Positions 30,539 to 41,463 of a stretch of DNA of 64,000 bases are shown here, one piece after another. The stretch is from NCBI RefSeq assembly GCF_000004195.4, contig NC_030679.2, positions 149,159,040 to 149,223,039 on the forward strand. Reading direction: 5' to 3'. The translations under genes and the position numbers were made by a program. The stretch comes from Xenopus tropicalis. Taxonomy: Eukaryota > Chordata > Amphibia > Anura > Pipidae. The notes below the pieces were generated by a model, which did not search any database, was not told the origin of the DNA, and worked only from the letters and a program-made list of their open reading frames with translations. The stretch's first letter is position 1, and each line of letters opens with the position of its first letter.

Positions 30539-31450
30539 ATGTCACCGAAACTTGTTAAGAAACCTACTCAAACGGAACTCCTGTCTTTTCTGGTAAAAGG
30601 AAAGCTCTCTGCAAAACAACAAGATGGCGGCGCCCAGACAAAAGCAGACACGGCCGCGCCACTTCCCGATCTGACTCCCGCACCGCAACCACTTTCTGAC
30701 TCGGAACAAGAATACCCCACTGTAGGTGAGTCCGCAGTAACACCACTTACAGAAAAAACCATGCGGCTCCTATTATTGGAGTTTAAAGATTCGATACAGT
30801 CAGATATAATGGGGGCATTACAAAAACTTTCTCTTGAAATCTCAGAAGTTACAAAGCGGGTACAGTCAGTGGAAAATAAGGCGGAAGATACTATTAAGGC
30901 CCATTCCCAGTTAACAGCCACGGTTTCTACACAAGCTGAACACATATTCTCTCTTAAGGCTAAGGTAGCAGACCTGGAGGATCGCACCCGTAGAAATAAT
31001 CTAAGAATCCGGGGCATCCCAGAGGAGATAGCACAGGATCAATTGCGGCCTTATATGTCTACTCTTATACAAGCATTGCTACCCCAGCTCACAGAGATGG
31101 AAGCAAATATTGACAGAATTCACAGACTCCCAAAGTCTAAATATGCACCGGCAGATGTACCCAGAGACACAATTGTTAGGATACATTTCTTTACTTCAAA
31201 AGAACTACTCCTACAAGCAGTCCGGGCAAGTGTAAATGTCCCACAACAATATGCATCTTTAAGATTTTTTGCTGATTTGTCTGCCTTTACCCTAGCACAA
31301 CGCAGGGAATTTGCCCCTATAACAGCGGCACTTCGTAAGCAAGGTATCTCCTATCACTGGGGTTTCCCAGTTCGCCTGATTGTATATAGAAATGGGATAT
31401 ATAAGGTCTTTCAAAAACCAGAGGAAGCAAGACTGGAACTGTCCGATTGA
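30539..31450 (+). CDS. LINE ORF1 protein (L1 ORF1p type)
   Basis: 303-residue RNA-binding, trimer-forming protein that coats LINE RNA. Layout: polar, proline-rich N-terminus (1-70); heptad-like coiled coil about 75-150; RRM region opening with LEDRTRRNNLRIRGIPE at about 146-162 and continuing through VRIHFF; C-terminal domain with a QGISYHWGFPVRLIV-type stretch. No zinc knuckle. The frame is open and complete, and the start follows the element 5' end by 133 bp. Confidence 0.85.
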   Translation: MSPKLVKKPTQTELLSFLVKGKLSAKQQDGGAQTKADTAAPLPDLTPAPQPLSDSEQEYPTVGESAVTPLTEKTMRLLLLEFKDSIQSDIMGALQKLSLEISEVTKRVQSVENKAEDTIKAHSQLTATVSTQAEHIFSLKAKVADLEDRTRRNNLRIRGIPEEIAQDQLRPYMSTLIQALLPQLTEMEANIDRIHRLPKSKYAPADVPRDTIVRIHFFTSKELLLQAVRASVNVPQQYASLRFFADLSAFTLAQRREFAPITAALRKQGISYHWGFPVRLIVYRNGIYKVFQKPEEARLELSD

Positions 31451-32103
31451 AGATATGGACATTTCTTTACCCAAACCTTCCAAAAAAAGGTCCTTAGATT
31501 GGTCTACAGTCTCTCCAAGGAAGGATAAGCTATCCTTACGCTCAGATCCTATCTGTCTTTAAATATTTACCTGAAGTATTGTATTCGTTATTAATATTTG
31601 CAAACCATTTTAGTAGCATTGACAAGTCTATGCACAACACGGTATCTATTGTTGAAATTTTTTTTTTCTTATATATTGTTGAGCTATATTTGTATTTACC
31701 TCTGTTTACAAACCAAATGAGCTAGAATAATTAGCAGGTTAGATTTACAAACTATATGAGGGTCCCTGACAAGGGGTAGACCCTACTTAACAATTTTTCT
31801 TTTCTCTAGTTGTGTACGTTTGTTTTATCCCTAAGCACTTTGAGTTACCTGGCAATCCCCCCATAGCTGGCTGAATAGTGCAGCCAGTTGGTACAGTTTG
31901 GCTGATAGCCTCTTGACTGTCCCCTGAGCCTGACAAGCCCTTAGAGCTGTCAATAGGTATTTTCCTTTCTCTCTTTTCTTTTGCCCTCTTCTTCTATTTC
32001 TTTCCTTCTTCTTTTTTTTTTTTCCTTTCCCTTCCTTCTTTCCTTCCCCCCTTTTTTTTTTTTTTTTTTTTCCCCTCCCTTCCACAATAGTAACTGAGAC
32101 AAA
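31451..32103 (+). other. Inter-ORF region of LINE
   Basis: 653 bp with no frame. It ends in about 130 bp of nearly pure pyrimidine (CTTTCTCTCTTTTCTTTTGC to a T20+ run) just before ORF2. It may influence ORF2 translation or act as an internal promoter; this is inference. Confidence 0.6.
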
Positions 32104-35100
32104 ATGCAACTACATGTCTCTTCACTTAACGTTAAGGGACTGAATAGTCCACAAAAAAGGAAATTATTATTAAACTGGGCACATGACGCTAAAATAGATA
32201 TATTATGTGTGCAAGAAACCCACTTAACGGGTAAAAACCACCCCAAATTACTTTCAAACCATTTCAGCCAGATCATATATGCTAATGCTCCTGTTAAAAA
32301 AAATGGAGTGGCAGTTCTCTTTCGGAACTCTATACCTATTAAAATTTTAGACTCCCAGGCAGATAGTAAAGGTAGATTCTTAATTATCAAATTAGAAGTT
32401 TTCTCCCATATATATATATTAGTAAACCTTTACGCCCCAAACTCCCACCAAATGTCGTTTATAAATAAAGTACTTAAGAAAGCTAGGCAAGAAACTGGGA
32501 CCAAATTATTAATCATGGGAGACTTCAATCTCGCACCAGATCCTCTTATAGACAAATCCCCCATACCGAAGGGCAACACTTTAAGGTCAGCTACTTCTTT
32601 GTCCAAGTCCTTTTTTAACACCATTAAACAATATGAGTTATATGATGTTTGGAGAGCGGGTCACCCTACTGAACGTGATTATACTTTTTTATCGCATGTG
32701 CATATGTCTTATTCTAGGATTGACTTCGTTCTTGCAGATAAATCCACTTTATTTCAATCGGTTAAGCCTTACATAGGAATTGCCACTTGGTCGGACCATG
32801 CCCCAGTCGGGTGTTTTTTAGATTTCCTTCAGATTCCCACCCCGTCTACTACCTGGAGATTGAATAATACCCTACTACTTAATAAACAACATGCAGAAAA
32901 AATTACAAAACTAACTACAGAATTTTTTGCATTAAATTCTACCCCAGATATATCCAAAGATCTACTTTGGTGTACGTATAAAGCATATATAAGGGGCCAT
33001 TTAATTGCTATGGCTGCAAGCGAGACTAAGAAAAAGAAAGCCAAAGCAAAATATTTAATAGTTCAGTTAGCCGAAGCTTCAAGGCAACACAAAATCCACC
33101 CGACTGAGGCATTGGCCCAAAAAGTGGCATCCTTAAATGCAGAAATTAATGTGGTAAATATGGAAAGAGTGACATTTCAAATCATGTTGACTAAGCAACG
33201 TTATTATGTTGAGGATAACAAAAATAGTAGACTGCTGGCCTCTAAACTTAGGGACGCAAGGGTAAATAACAGAATATTAACGATCAAAACATCTGATGGA
33301 CAAATGCTTTCCAACCCAAAGCATATAGCACAAGAGTTTGCGAATTATTATACCAAGCTATATAACTTAAAAGATGATCCCACAACTCCCCAACCAGATT
33401 CAATTAACATCACAAACTTTCTCACTAAAATATCCTTGCCCTCACTATCAGAAAATCAACTAGAATATTTTAATGCCCCTATAACACAAGCAGAAGTGAC
33501 CTCTACAATTAAAGCACTCAAAAGTAATAAAGCCCCGGGCCCAGACGGGTTTTCAAATAATTTTTACAAGAATCTTTCAGCCTCCCTATCTCCTAAGTTA
33601 ACTGAATTATTTAATTTTCTCCCCACTTCTCAGTCACCCAGAAAAGAACTTTTCCAAGCTACTATAACAACAATCCCGAAGCCTAATAAAGACCCTACCC
33701 GAGTGGAAAATTATCGCCCTATATCCCTGCTTAATTTGGACATAAAGATTTACGCTAAAATACTGGCAAACCGACTAAACCCCATTTTAAAATCTCTGAT
33801 TTCTGATGATCAGGTCGGATTTGTACCAACCAGACAGGCACCAGACAATACTAGAAAAGTAATCAATATTGCCATCCAAGCTAATCAAACAAGATCTCCT
33901 TGCCTTCTGGTAGCTTTAGATGCGGAAAAAGCCTTCGATAGGGTCTTATGGCTATATTTACAAAAGGTCTTGGAAAAGTTCGGTTTCTCAGGTACGTTCT
34001 TGGATCATATCCTCACATTATATAAATCTCCCTCTGCCGCAATACAAACCAATGGTCAAATTTCTCCTAGATTTTCACTTACGAATGGTACCCGACAGGG
34101 GTGCCCCCTTTCTCCCTTAATCTTTGTACTACTTATGGAACCCTTAGCAGAAGCCATACGCCAACAGTCCCAAATCTCGGGGTTTCTGATAGGTAAAAAC
34201 TCATACAAATTATCCTTATTTGCAGATGACATTATCCTGACTCTCTCCAACCCAATTTGTTCACTTCAAACATTGTTCCAACTACTTTCAGAATTCTCAG
34301 AGATTTCCTATTACAAAATTAACACAACCAAAACTGAGGCCCTTCCAATCTGGATTCCCAAAAACCAAGTGAAAGAATTAAAAGCATCCTATAAGTTTAT
34401 GTGGCAGCAGTCTGTTATTTCATACCTAGGCATAAAGGTGGGATTTTCAGTAACTAGTCTATACAATGCTAACTTCAAAGCAATGTTAGGGAAAATTGAG
34501 CAATATTTTCAATCCTGGACTTACAAAGAAATTTCATGGTTGGGTAGACTTTCCGCTATTAAGACCATGATTTTACCGAAAATTCTGTACCTATTCCGGA
34601 CAATTCCGATTAGGATTCCCAACAAATACTTCACTGCACTACAAAAATCAATCTCAAAATACATTTGGAAAGCCAAGAAGCCTAGAATCCCATTGGCATC
34701 ACTCTCAAAAGGCAAACTTCAAGGAGGACTAGGTTTTCCTAAAAAATATTACCAAGCCTCTCACCTAAACTTTATACAACATATTTTTACACCCACACAG
34801 TGTGTGAGACAAGAAAAGGATATAACCACACTATCTCTTCTTCACCTCGACGAACTTATCTGGATCCCTCCAAAACTAAGACTAAAATCTATCAAGTCCC
34901 TTCCCTACATCTCATGCGTCAATTACGGTCTGGGACTCAGCCATACATTCTGACCACCTAAGCCTTGGTCTTCATCCTAAATTTCCTCTCTCAGCTTTTA
35001 AAGGGATCATTCCAAACTTCAACCCAGCTCCTTGGCTCCAGGCTGGAATTGATTTGTGGGCGAACATCCTGATTAACAACCAACTACCTACATTTCAAAT

Positions 35101-35875
35101 ACTTCGCACTAAATGGCCTTTACCTTCCAAGTCATTTTATATCTACCTCCAACTATCAAGTTTCTGTAAGGCAAATCCTTACTGTAAACCCAAACAACTA
35201 TCTGCTACTCAGCAAAAAATTACTTCCCTAACAATGGCTGGCGCACGAATATCCCATTTCTATGCGGCAATTAATGACCAGTCTTCAAAACCACCAGGGA
35301 CACATATATCTGCATGGGAAAAAGAACTCAATTTATCAATCGATCCAATAGACTGGAATACTGCTTTCACACTGATTATGGCCTCAACTAAATCTGCTAG
35401 ACTTCTAGAACCCAGTATCAAGTTGATGTATCGCTGGTACTTAGTTCCATCGAGACTGCACAAAATTTTTCCACAAACAGCATCTAAGGAGTGCTGGAGA
35501 GGATGCGGCCAAGACGGAACACATGTTCACATATGGTGGGAATGCCCCAAACTTGCCTTATTTTGGACCCAAGTGTTCGATCTAATTAATAAAGTTTTGG
35601 AATGCCCAGTTCACAAAACTCCCTTAACAGCTCTCTTAAATTTGGACCTTGACTTCTTAAAATATTCTCAAAAACGTCTGGTAGTACACTTTTTAGAAGT
35701 GGCGAGACTACTAATTGCCCAGCGATGGAAAACTGACTTACCCCCAGCTATCTCAGAGTTAGTAAATTTCTTAGATCTCACTGAAAGGTTTGAATTTTTT
35801 GACGCCAGAAATAGAAATTCTTTGGGCAACCACCATAAAAAGTGGTCCCCTTGGAAACACTTCAACGAAGGGTAG
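32104..35875 (+). pseudogene. LINE ORF2 endonuclease-reverse transcriptase, one frameshift
   Basis: The first part (32104-34953, 949 residues) holds an APE-type endonuclease (LNVKGLN at 8-14, QETH with Glu38, MGDFN, SDH at 230-232) and a reverse transcriptase (KAPGPDGF, YRPISLLN, ALDAEKAFD with Asp606, RQGCPLSPLIF, FADD at 706-709). A frameshift near 34.87-34.92 kb ends this frame. The C-terminal domain, with a cysteine/histidine motif (ECWRGCGQDGTHVHIWWECP), continues in the next frame to 35875. Catalytic residues look intact in the first part. Unless the shift is a sequencing error, the element makes no full ORF2 protein. Confidence 0.88.
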
Positions 35876-36248
35876 ACAAAGTAATAATTATATCATGCTC
35901 AACGTACTGTTCAGTCTAACTATAATTTAAGAATGTCTGCTTCCCTGCTCTTTTCCCCCTTTTTTCCCTTTTCCTTCTCTCTTTCCCCCTCTTAGTCTTA
36001 CTTTTCTCTTTCCTTTCCTTTTTTTTTTTTTCTTTTCTTTCATTTATCTTTTTAAGATTTTGTTAAGTGTCCCTTATGTGTCCCTTATGTGACACAGGGA
36101 ACAACTAATGTAAAATTCATGGCCTAAGCTGAAAGTTATGAAACTAATAACATGTATTAAGGCCAATTTGTGTGTTATATGCTGTTTCGATAATATTTTA
36201 TTATGAAAATAAAAATTTGTTAATAATAAAAAAAAAGACTGAGGGAGG

Positions 36249-36945
36249 ATTCTCTCCGGAGGAAATCAGGGAGGGCATTCCCAATGTAAGGGGCAGCAGG
36301 GCAAAAAGGGTTAAGGAGGGAAACAGCAGTAGTAGTGGGAGGTGCGACCAAACGATTGCTCTGCGAGGAACGAAGGAGTCGGCCAGGAACATACGGAGAC
36401 ACAGGGGAAGAGATGTAGTAAGGAGCAGAGGAATGGAGGGCTTTGAAGGTTAGGAGAAGAAGTTTGTAAGATATTCTGTGTTTAATAGGGAGCCATGATA
36501 AGGACTTTAACAGGGGAAGGGCCTGAACTCTCCTGGATGAGAGGAGGAGAATTGTGGCAGCAGTGTTTAATATAGACTGTAGGGGGGAAAGATGGGAGTT
36601 AGGGAGGCCAGTAGGTTACAGTAGCCCAGTCGGGATAGGATGAGAGCATGCATGAGCAGCCTAGTTATTGCAGTAGAGAGAAAGGGACGGATTTTGGCAA
36701 TATTGCGTAAGAAAAAGTGACGGGTTTTGGCGGTGGAGTTAATGTGGTTAGAAAAGGAGAGACTGGAGTCAAAGATCCCCCCCAAACAATGCGCTGAATT
36801 GACAGGGTTGATGAGGGGGCCATCAATAGAGATAGAAAAGGGGGGGTAGGACCAGGCTTAGGCGGAAAGATCATTAGTTCAGTTTTCGTTAGGTTCAGTT
36901 TGAGGTGGCGTTGGTTCATCCAATTGGAGATAGCCAGGAGGCAGT
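36249..36945 (-). pseudogene. CR1/L2/Rex-type RT C-terminal relic
   Basis: Minus-strand frames read WMNQRHLKLNLTKTELMIF, then LGGIFDSSLSFSNHIN, then FFLRNIAKIRPFLS and ALILSRLGYCNLL. This is the conserved order at the end of CR1/L2/Rex reverse transcriptases (LKLN.NKTE, LGV..D..L.F..HI, SRLDYCNSL). Frames shift twice. The LINE at 30,406 landed inside this relic. Confidence 0.7.
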
Positions 36946-37133
36946 TGATACCAAAGCTTGAATGAATTCCAAAATGATCGTAGTGTTTGCGAAAAATACA
37001 ACTTTTTCACGAAAACCACAAAAAAGTCATGGAATTTTAACAAAAATATTGTGAACATAACAAAAAGTTCTATAAATTAGAAAAATTATTATTTTTTTTC
37101 TGAAATTTTTTTTTTTGTGATTTTATGAATGGA
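36946..37133. mobile_element. Right half of Harbinger-like MITE
   Basis: Matches 27,205-27,363 from ATACCAAAGCTTGAATGAAT to GATTTTATGAATGGACCCCT, followed by the same TAAGTATATAACC flank. The left half and the 52-bp array are missing, replaced by the LINE relic. Confidence 0.7.
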
Positions 37134-37359
37134 CCCCTAAGTATATAACCAAGTGGTCTGTTTGTTCATTGCATGTTTGACCTACATAAACCATTCTTCA
37201 AAAACCCTATAAAGAACTGTATTATAATTTTAATTGAAAAACAGGTTCTTTTTTCAATTGTTGCAAGTTATAAAAAGTTTCTAAATCATCGTAGGGTATT
37301 TCAATAATGAACTTTTTTAAATGTCCTAAAAAATAATTATAGAAATTGAAATGAGTAAA

Positions 37360-37540
37360 TATAAACTCTTAAATGACTCTACGGGCCAATTATTTTCAAT
37401 GACACTGGAGGCACCAGAGATGTCTCTGAAGATTTGCCACTTATGTATATCCCTATCTCTGGGTGATAAAAAGAGATCCGTTTGGCACTTGTACTGGATA
37501 CAGCATTCTGGGGGCCATCTGCAAAGAGCAGTATAATATA
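37360..37540 (+). promoter_or_regulatory. Conserved OR upstream block (OR5)
   Basis: Same block as before OR3 and OR4 (ACTCTACGGGCCAATTATTTTC ... GGATACAGCATTCTGGGGG). It is now about 1.85 kb from the OR5 ATG because a LINE fragment with nested MITEs (37,617-38,975) has inserted between. Confidence 0.5.
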
Positions 37541-37616
37541 ACAAGACGATCTCTCCAAATTGCCCATGTTACTAGGTCGGTACTATGTTAATGAACATTG
37601 GTGGTAGGACTTGGTT

Positions 37617-38975
37617 ACTTGTAGGACTTTTTTTTATTTTTTTTTTTTATAATTCTTTATTTAACATTTTGCATTTATGGGGAGAGGGTACAGAAAGGAA
37701 AAAGGGAGGGGAACAAAGCAAATGTACATCTTATCAGCATTTAACTGTATAATTGTCAAACAGCTGCTGTCAACAAGTTATTGCTAGTGATGGGCATGGA
37801 AAAATTCACTGTGCGTCCAAAAATTTTGCGGGTGACAAAATAATAGCTGCGGGCGAAAATAATAGCCGTGCGACAAAATAATAGCCGTGTGACAAGATAA
37901 TAGCCGCGGGCGACAAAATAATAGCTGTGCAATGAAATAATAGCTGCGGACGACAATTTTTTTTGACGCGCGACATTTTTGCCATTTCGCGAATTGCTAG
38001 TTATTGCTAGTGGTGAGCGAATCTGTCCAGTTTCGCTTCGCCGAAAAATTTGCGAATCTTTCAAAAGATTCACGAAACGGCGAAAATGTTGTGCGTCAAA
38101 AAAAATTGTCGCCCGCGGCTATTATTTTGTCACACAGCTATTATTTCGTCACCAGCGGCTATTATTTTGTCGCCCGCGGCTATTATTTTGTCGCACAGCT
38201 ATTATTTCGTCACCAGCGGTTATTATTTCGTCGTCCGCGGCTATTATTTTGTTGCCCGCGGCTATTATTTTGTTGCACAGCTATTATTTTGTCGCCCCGC
38301 AGCGATTATTTTGTCGCGCGGCTATTATTTCGTCGCCCCGCGGTTATTATTTCGTCGCCCCGCGGCTATTATTTTGTCGCTCGCGACAATTTTTCCGCGG
38401 CCAATTTTTTCATCCATTTTGCGAAACAATACGCCAATGGTGAAACACAGAAATTCGCCGCAAATCCATGCCTGGCAAAACACTTCGCCCATCACTAGTT
38501 ATTGCTAGTTTGCCACTTATGTAGTGGATAACTTATAACCCATGGACATTATTTCAGTGTGCTAACATGAATGGCAGGATCTAGCATGGGAGTTATAAAG
38601 AATTTGTATAATTTAGCCATGGTGTCCAGACGTTCCAATAATGCGAACATTTATTGTGAATCATACAAGTTATTTCTTCCATTTGTGTTTGTGTTAGTTA
38701 ACCATTCTGTGAAGGTGGGGGACATCTGTAGATTTCCACTTTCTGGGTATCAGCGACTTTGCTGATTGTAATAGATGGAGAGTGAGGGGGTCTGATACTG
38801 TAACGTTTTTACCTGGGTATACATTAAGTAATATCGGGGCAGGGTTATCGATAGAAAAGTTAAATTCTGTAATTTGGTTTATTGCCCTTAACACATCAGA
38901 CCAGAATTTCTGTAAACCTGGGCACTTGAGCCAAATATGTGAGTTGGGTACCTGTATGGCTATTGCATCTCCAGC
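37617..38975 (-). mobile_element. 5'-truncated L1/Tx1-type LINE fragment
   Basis: Poly-T at 37,628; flanking 11-bp duplication AGGACTTGGTT (37606-37616 and 38976-38986). The minus strand near 38,694-38,960 encodes IWLKCPGLQKFWSDVL-like text, matching the C-terminal HIWWECP...FW motif of LINE ORF2. It is interrupted by MITEs at 37,785-38,497. Confidence 0.65.
37785..38497. mobile_element. Back-to-back hAT-like MITE pair with minisatellites
   Basis: Three copies of GTTATTGC (37777-37784, 38000-38007 and 38498-38505) delimit two elements. The first starts TAGTGATGGGCA and is in reverse orientation. The second starts TAGTGGTGAGCGAATCTG and ends TTCGCCCATCACTA. Both hold CTATTATTTTGTCGCCCGCG-type 19-21 bp units: about six in the first, fourteen in the second. 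Confidence 0.8.
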
Positions 38976-39214
38976 AGGACTTGGTTGTTTTTTTTGCAGT
39001 TATGGCAATATATGTGAATATATGTTCATAATTTTCTCTGTAAACTGTTATTTTTCATTATAGAACCTCATTAGATAAAATCCAAGAACAATGAATCTAA
39101 ATGATCTGAATGCCATGCCAATGTGTACACAGATTTGCTTTGGGTCTGATTTGACATTGAGCAGCTAATAGAACCTTCCTAATGGGCTCACTTTCCTCCC
39201 TCTCCTATATATTA

Positions 39215-39320
39215 AGTCTTTTTGTTGCACCTTATAAGCCAGTTTTGCTGAGCTGCTTTGAAGGCAATTCCCACATTATGGATGATCAATAGGAGATATG
39301 AAAATATTATTGTCAAGCAA
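39215..39320 (+). promoter_or_regulatory. Proximal OR upstream block (OR5)
   Basis: CTTTTTGTTGCACCTTATAAGCC ... GCTGAGCTGCTTTGAAGGC ... CCCACATTATGGAT recurs just before OR3 (21,690), OR4 (27,972), OR6 (56,182) and OR7 (63,558). Candidate intron or proximal promoter sequence. Confidence 0.4.
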
Positions 39321-39391
39321 AATAGAGACAAAGACTTAAACTGAGCTAATACACACGTTTGATGGACTTGTTTTTCTCCCGGGAAACAAAT

Positions 39392-40306
39392 ATGCAGAAC
39401 CACTCAATGGTCACTGAAATTTTCCTCTTGGGTTTTCAGCATCTTCACAATTTCAAGAACCTGATTATTTCTTTGATTCTTTTGATTTACTTACCGATCA
39501 TATTTGAAAATGCCTTTGTAATAACATTGATAAGAATCAACCAAGATCTTCAGTCTCCCATGTTCTTCTTTTTCCAACAACTCTCCTTCTCCGATCTCCT
39601 GCTGTCTGTGGTTATTGTGCCCACCCTGCTCAGAACTGTAATGGATGAAGGAACCAAAATACCCCTTATTGGCTGTATTGTACAACTTTATTTCTTTTGT
39701 GCCACTGAAACTTTACAGAGTTTGCTTCTAACTGTGATGTCCTATGACAGATATCTGGCCATCTGCAATCCCCTGCGTTATTCTTCACTAATGAGCCACA
39801 GAGTCTGTGTTAAACTAATTGCCATATCATGGCTGCTTGCCCTTAGTGTTACATCAGTTGTTGTCTTTTCTGTAGCTACACAAGAGTTCTGCAACCAAAA
39901 TACCATCAACCATTTCTTCTGTGATTTATTTCCTCTCCTGGAACTTTCCTGCTCAGACACCTCCTTGGCATGGATATTGGCTATCACATTATCTTTCCTT
40001 TTGACTGTTTTCCCTTTTATATTTATCATTGGATCCTATATCTGTATTGCCCATGAAATCCTAAAGATAGTGTCCAATACTGGGAGACAAAAAGCCTTCT
40101 CCACCTGCAGCTCCCACTTGGCCGTGGTCTCCATATTTTATGGGACTCTCATTGTTACTTATGTGGTTCCCACAAGAAACCAGTCACAGAACATTAGCAA
40201 ACATCTTTCCCTTTCATACACTGTAGTGACTCCTTTTATTAACCCACTGATTTATAGCTTGAAAAGTACAGACATAAAAAATGCCCTTAAAAATATTATG
40301 CAATGA
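39392..40306 (+). CDS. Olfactory receptor 5, intact but diverged
   Basis: 304 residues with the family motif set (NHS 3-5, MSYDRYLAIC, KAFSTCSSHLAVVSIFY, PFINPLIYSL). TM1 is the most diverged of the array (LIYLPIIFENAFVITLIRIN). The acceptor-like CTCCCAG present before OR3 and OR4 reads CTCCCGG here, so the usual splice site may be lost. Without it, the in-frame ATGs at 39359-39364 could be used instead. Together with the LINE between it and its upstream block, this hints at relaxed constraint. The open frame itself is complete. Confidence 0.9.
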   Translation: MQNHSMVTEIFLLGFQHLHNFKNLIISLILLIYLPIIFENAFVITLIRINQDLQSPMFFFFQQLSFSDLLLSVVIVPTLLRTVMDEGTKIPLIGCIVQLYFFCATETLQSLLLTVMSYDRYLAICNPLRYSSLMSHRVCVKLIAISWLLALSVTSVVVFSVATQEFCNQNTINHFFCDLFPLLELSCSDTSLAWILAITLSFLLTVFPFIFIIGSYICIAHEILKIVSNTGRQKAFSTCSSHLAVVSIFYGTLIVTYVVPTRNQSQNISKHLSLSYTVVTPFINPLIYSLKSTDIKNALKNIMQ

Positions 40307-40382
40307 AACCATTTACAAAGTTCAAACCATAGTTTACATTTGTTCTTTGCATAAATTGTCAAAAAAACATGATGTTGTAGGG

Positions 40383-40690
40383 CAGTGATCCCCAACCAGT
40401 GGCTCAGGGGCAACATGTTGCTCCCCAACCCCTTGGATGTTGCTCTCAGTGCCCCCAAACCAGGGAGTTATTTTTGAATTCCTGACTTGGGGGCAAGTTT
40501 TGGTTGAATAAAAACAAGATTTACTACCAAGTAAAGCCCCTGTAAGCTGATAGTGTGCATAGAGGCTGCCTAATAGCCAACCTTAGCCCTTATTTGGCTC
40601 CTCCATGAACTTTTATGATGCTTGTGTTGATCTCCAAATCTTTTTACATTTGACTGTGGCTCATGAAGTAAGAAAGGTTCGGGACCACTG
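40383..40690 (+). mobile_element. hAT MITE, CAGTGATCCCCAACC ends
   Basis: CAGTGATCCCCAACCAGTGG ... GGTTCGGGACCACTG; target duplication TTGTAGGG / TTGTAGGA. Same family as 57,490-57,794, inserted independently in the OR5 3' flank. Confidence 0.8.
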
Positions 40691-41220
40691 TTGTAGGAGA
40701 TATGAGAACCCTTCCCCCTGTTCTGCTTGTGACATCATTTAGCCCGGTTACAGGCAGAGGAATAATCAGATTGGCTGGGAGCCCCAGTGCACTTCTGAAA
40801 AAGAGAAAAGGTGGATTCAGGTCTTTGGAGCCAAAACCAAGGGTGGGGCCAGCAGGTTATAAGAGGGCTCCAGATCCAGCCAGAACCAATGTGATAGAGA
40901 TTGTACAGGAGATCAGACAGGCTGCATATTCAACCTGTGTGGAGCTCTGCCAGTAGGAAAGGCCTAGAGCCCCAGCTGTACAGAGGGACCCCATCCTGTT
41001 CCCTGCCCAGCTGCTAGATATCCAGGAGGTGCCGGCACCACTGTGGACAGTGTCTGCTCTAAAGATCTTCCTGTGAACCCCAGTGTGTCTGCCTCTGAGA
41101 TCCCCGGTGAGTAACCCACCAAAGGGAGGATATTGGCAAGGCTACAAGTGTGGTTTATGCTACTGTGCTAGGGCAGGTAGTGCTACCTGGGTTATAAGAG
41201 CTCTTGGGAAGGGACATTCT
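40691..41220 (+). other. Unassigned promoter-like segment
   Basis: GC-richer than its surroundings. It contains GGTTATAAGAGGGCTCC (TATA-like, 40,855) and, about 250 bp later, CCCCGGTGAGTAACC (5' splice site-like, 41,103). It could be a solo LTR or an untranslated exon of an unseen gene. No LTR ends or coding frame were found. Confidence 0.3.
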
Positions 41221-41463
41221 GCATTTAACTGATCAATTCGCAAAATTCTGTAAATTTTTGTTGTGGCAAATATTTGCGTCAGTTCCCGCGAAAAAATTTG
41301 TTGCGAATCCATACCTGACGAAAAATTTCACTTGTCACTAATGGCAAAGTTTAGCATTAGTGTTTTTCGTTGTCTTCAAGCTTAAGAAATTTTTTAAAAA
41401 TTGTGGTTTAGAGAAAAGAGTAAAATCGACAATTTTTTGTGTTAAAAAAATGTGAATTATGAA

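Larger units (their letters stand above)
30406..36236 (+). mobile_element. Full-length L1/Tx1-type LINE
   Basis: 5.83 kb, flanked by a 12-bp target duplication GACTGAGGGAGG (30394-30405 and 36237-36248), with a terminal poly-A. Order: 5' UTR (133 bp), ORF1 (30539-31450), a 653-bp inter-ORF region with a long pyrimidine tract (31,960-32,090), ORF2 (32104 onward) and a 3' UTR with another pyrimidine tract. It inserted into an older minus-strand LINE relic that resumes at 36,249. The only visible defect is one frameshift in ORF2, so insertion is recent. Confidence 0.9.

Noticed and set aside
32829..33044. Minus-strand frames inside LINE ORF1 and ORF2
   Set aside because: Shadows of the sense LINE frames.
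37979..38508. Three overlapping frames of about 150 codons with LLFCRPRLLFC or YYFVARGYYFV repeats
   Set aside because: Same 21-bp array in a MITE read in three frames, not a membrane protein.
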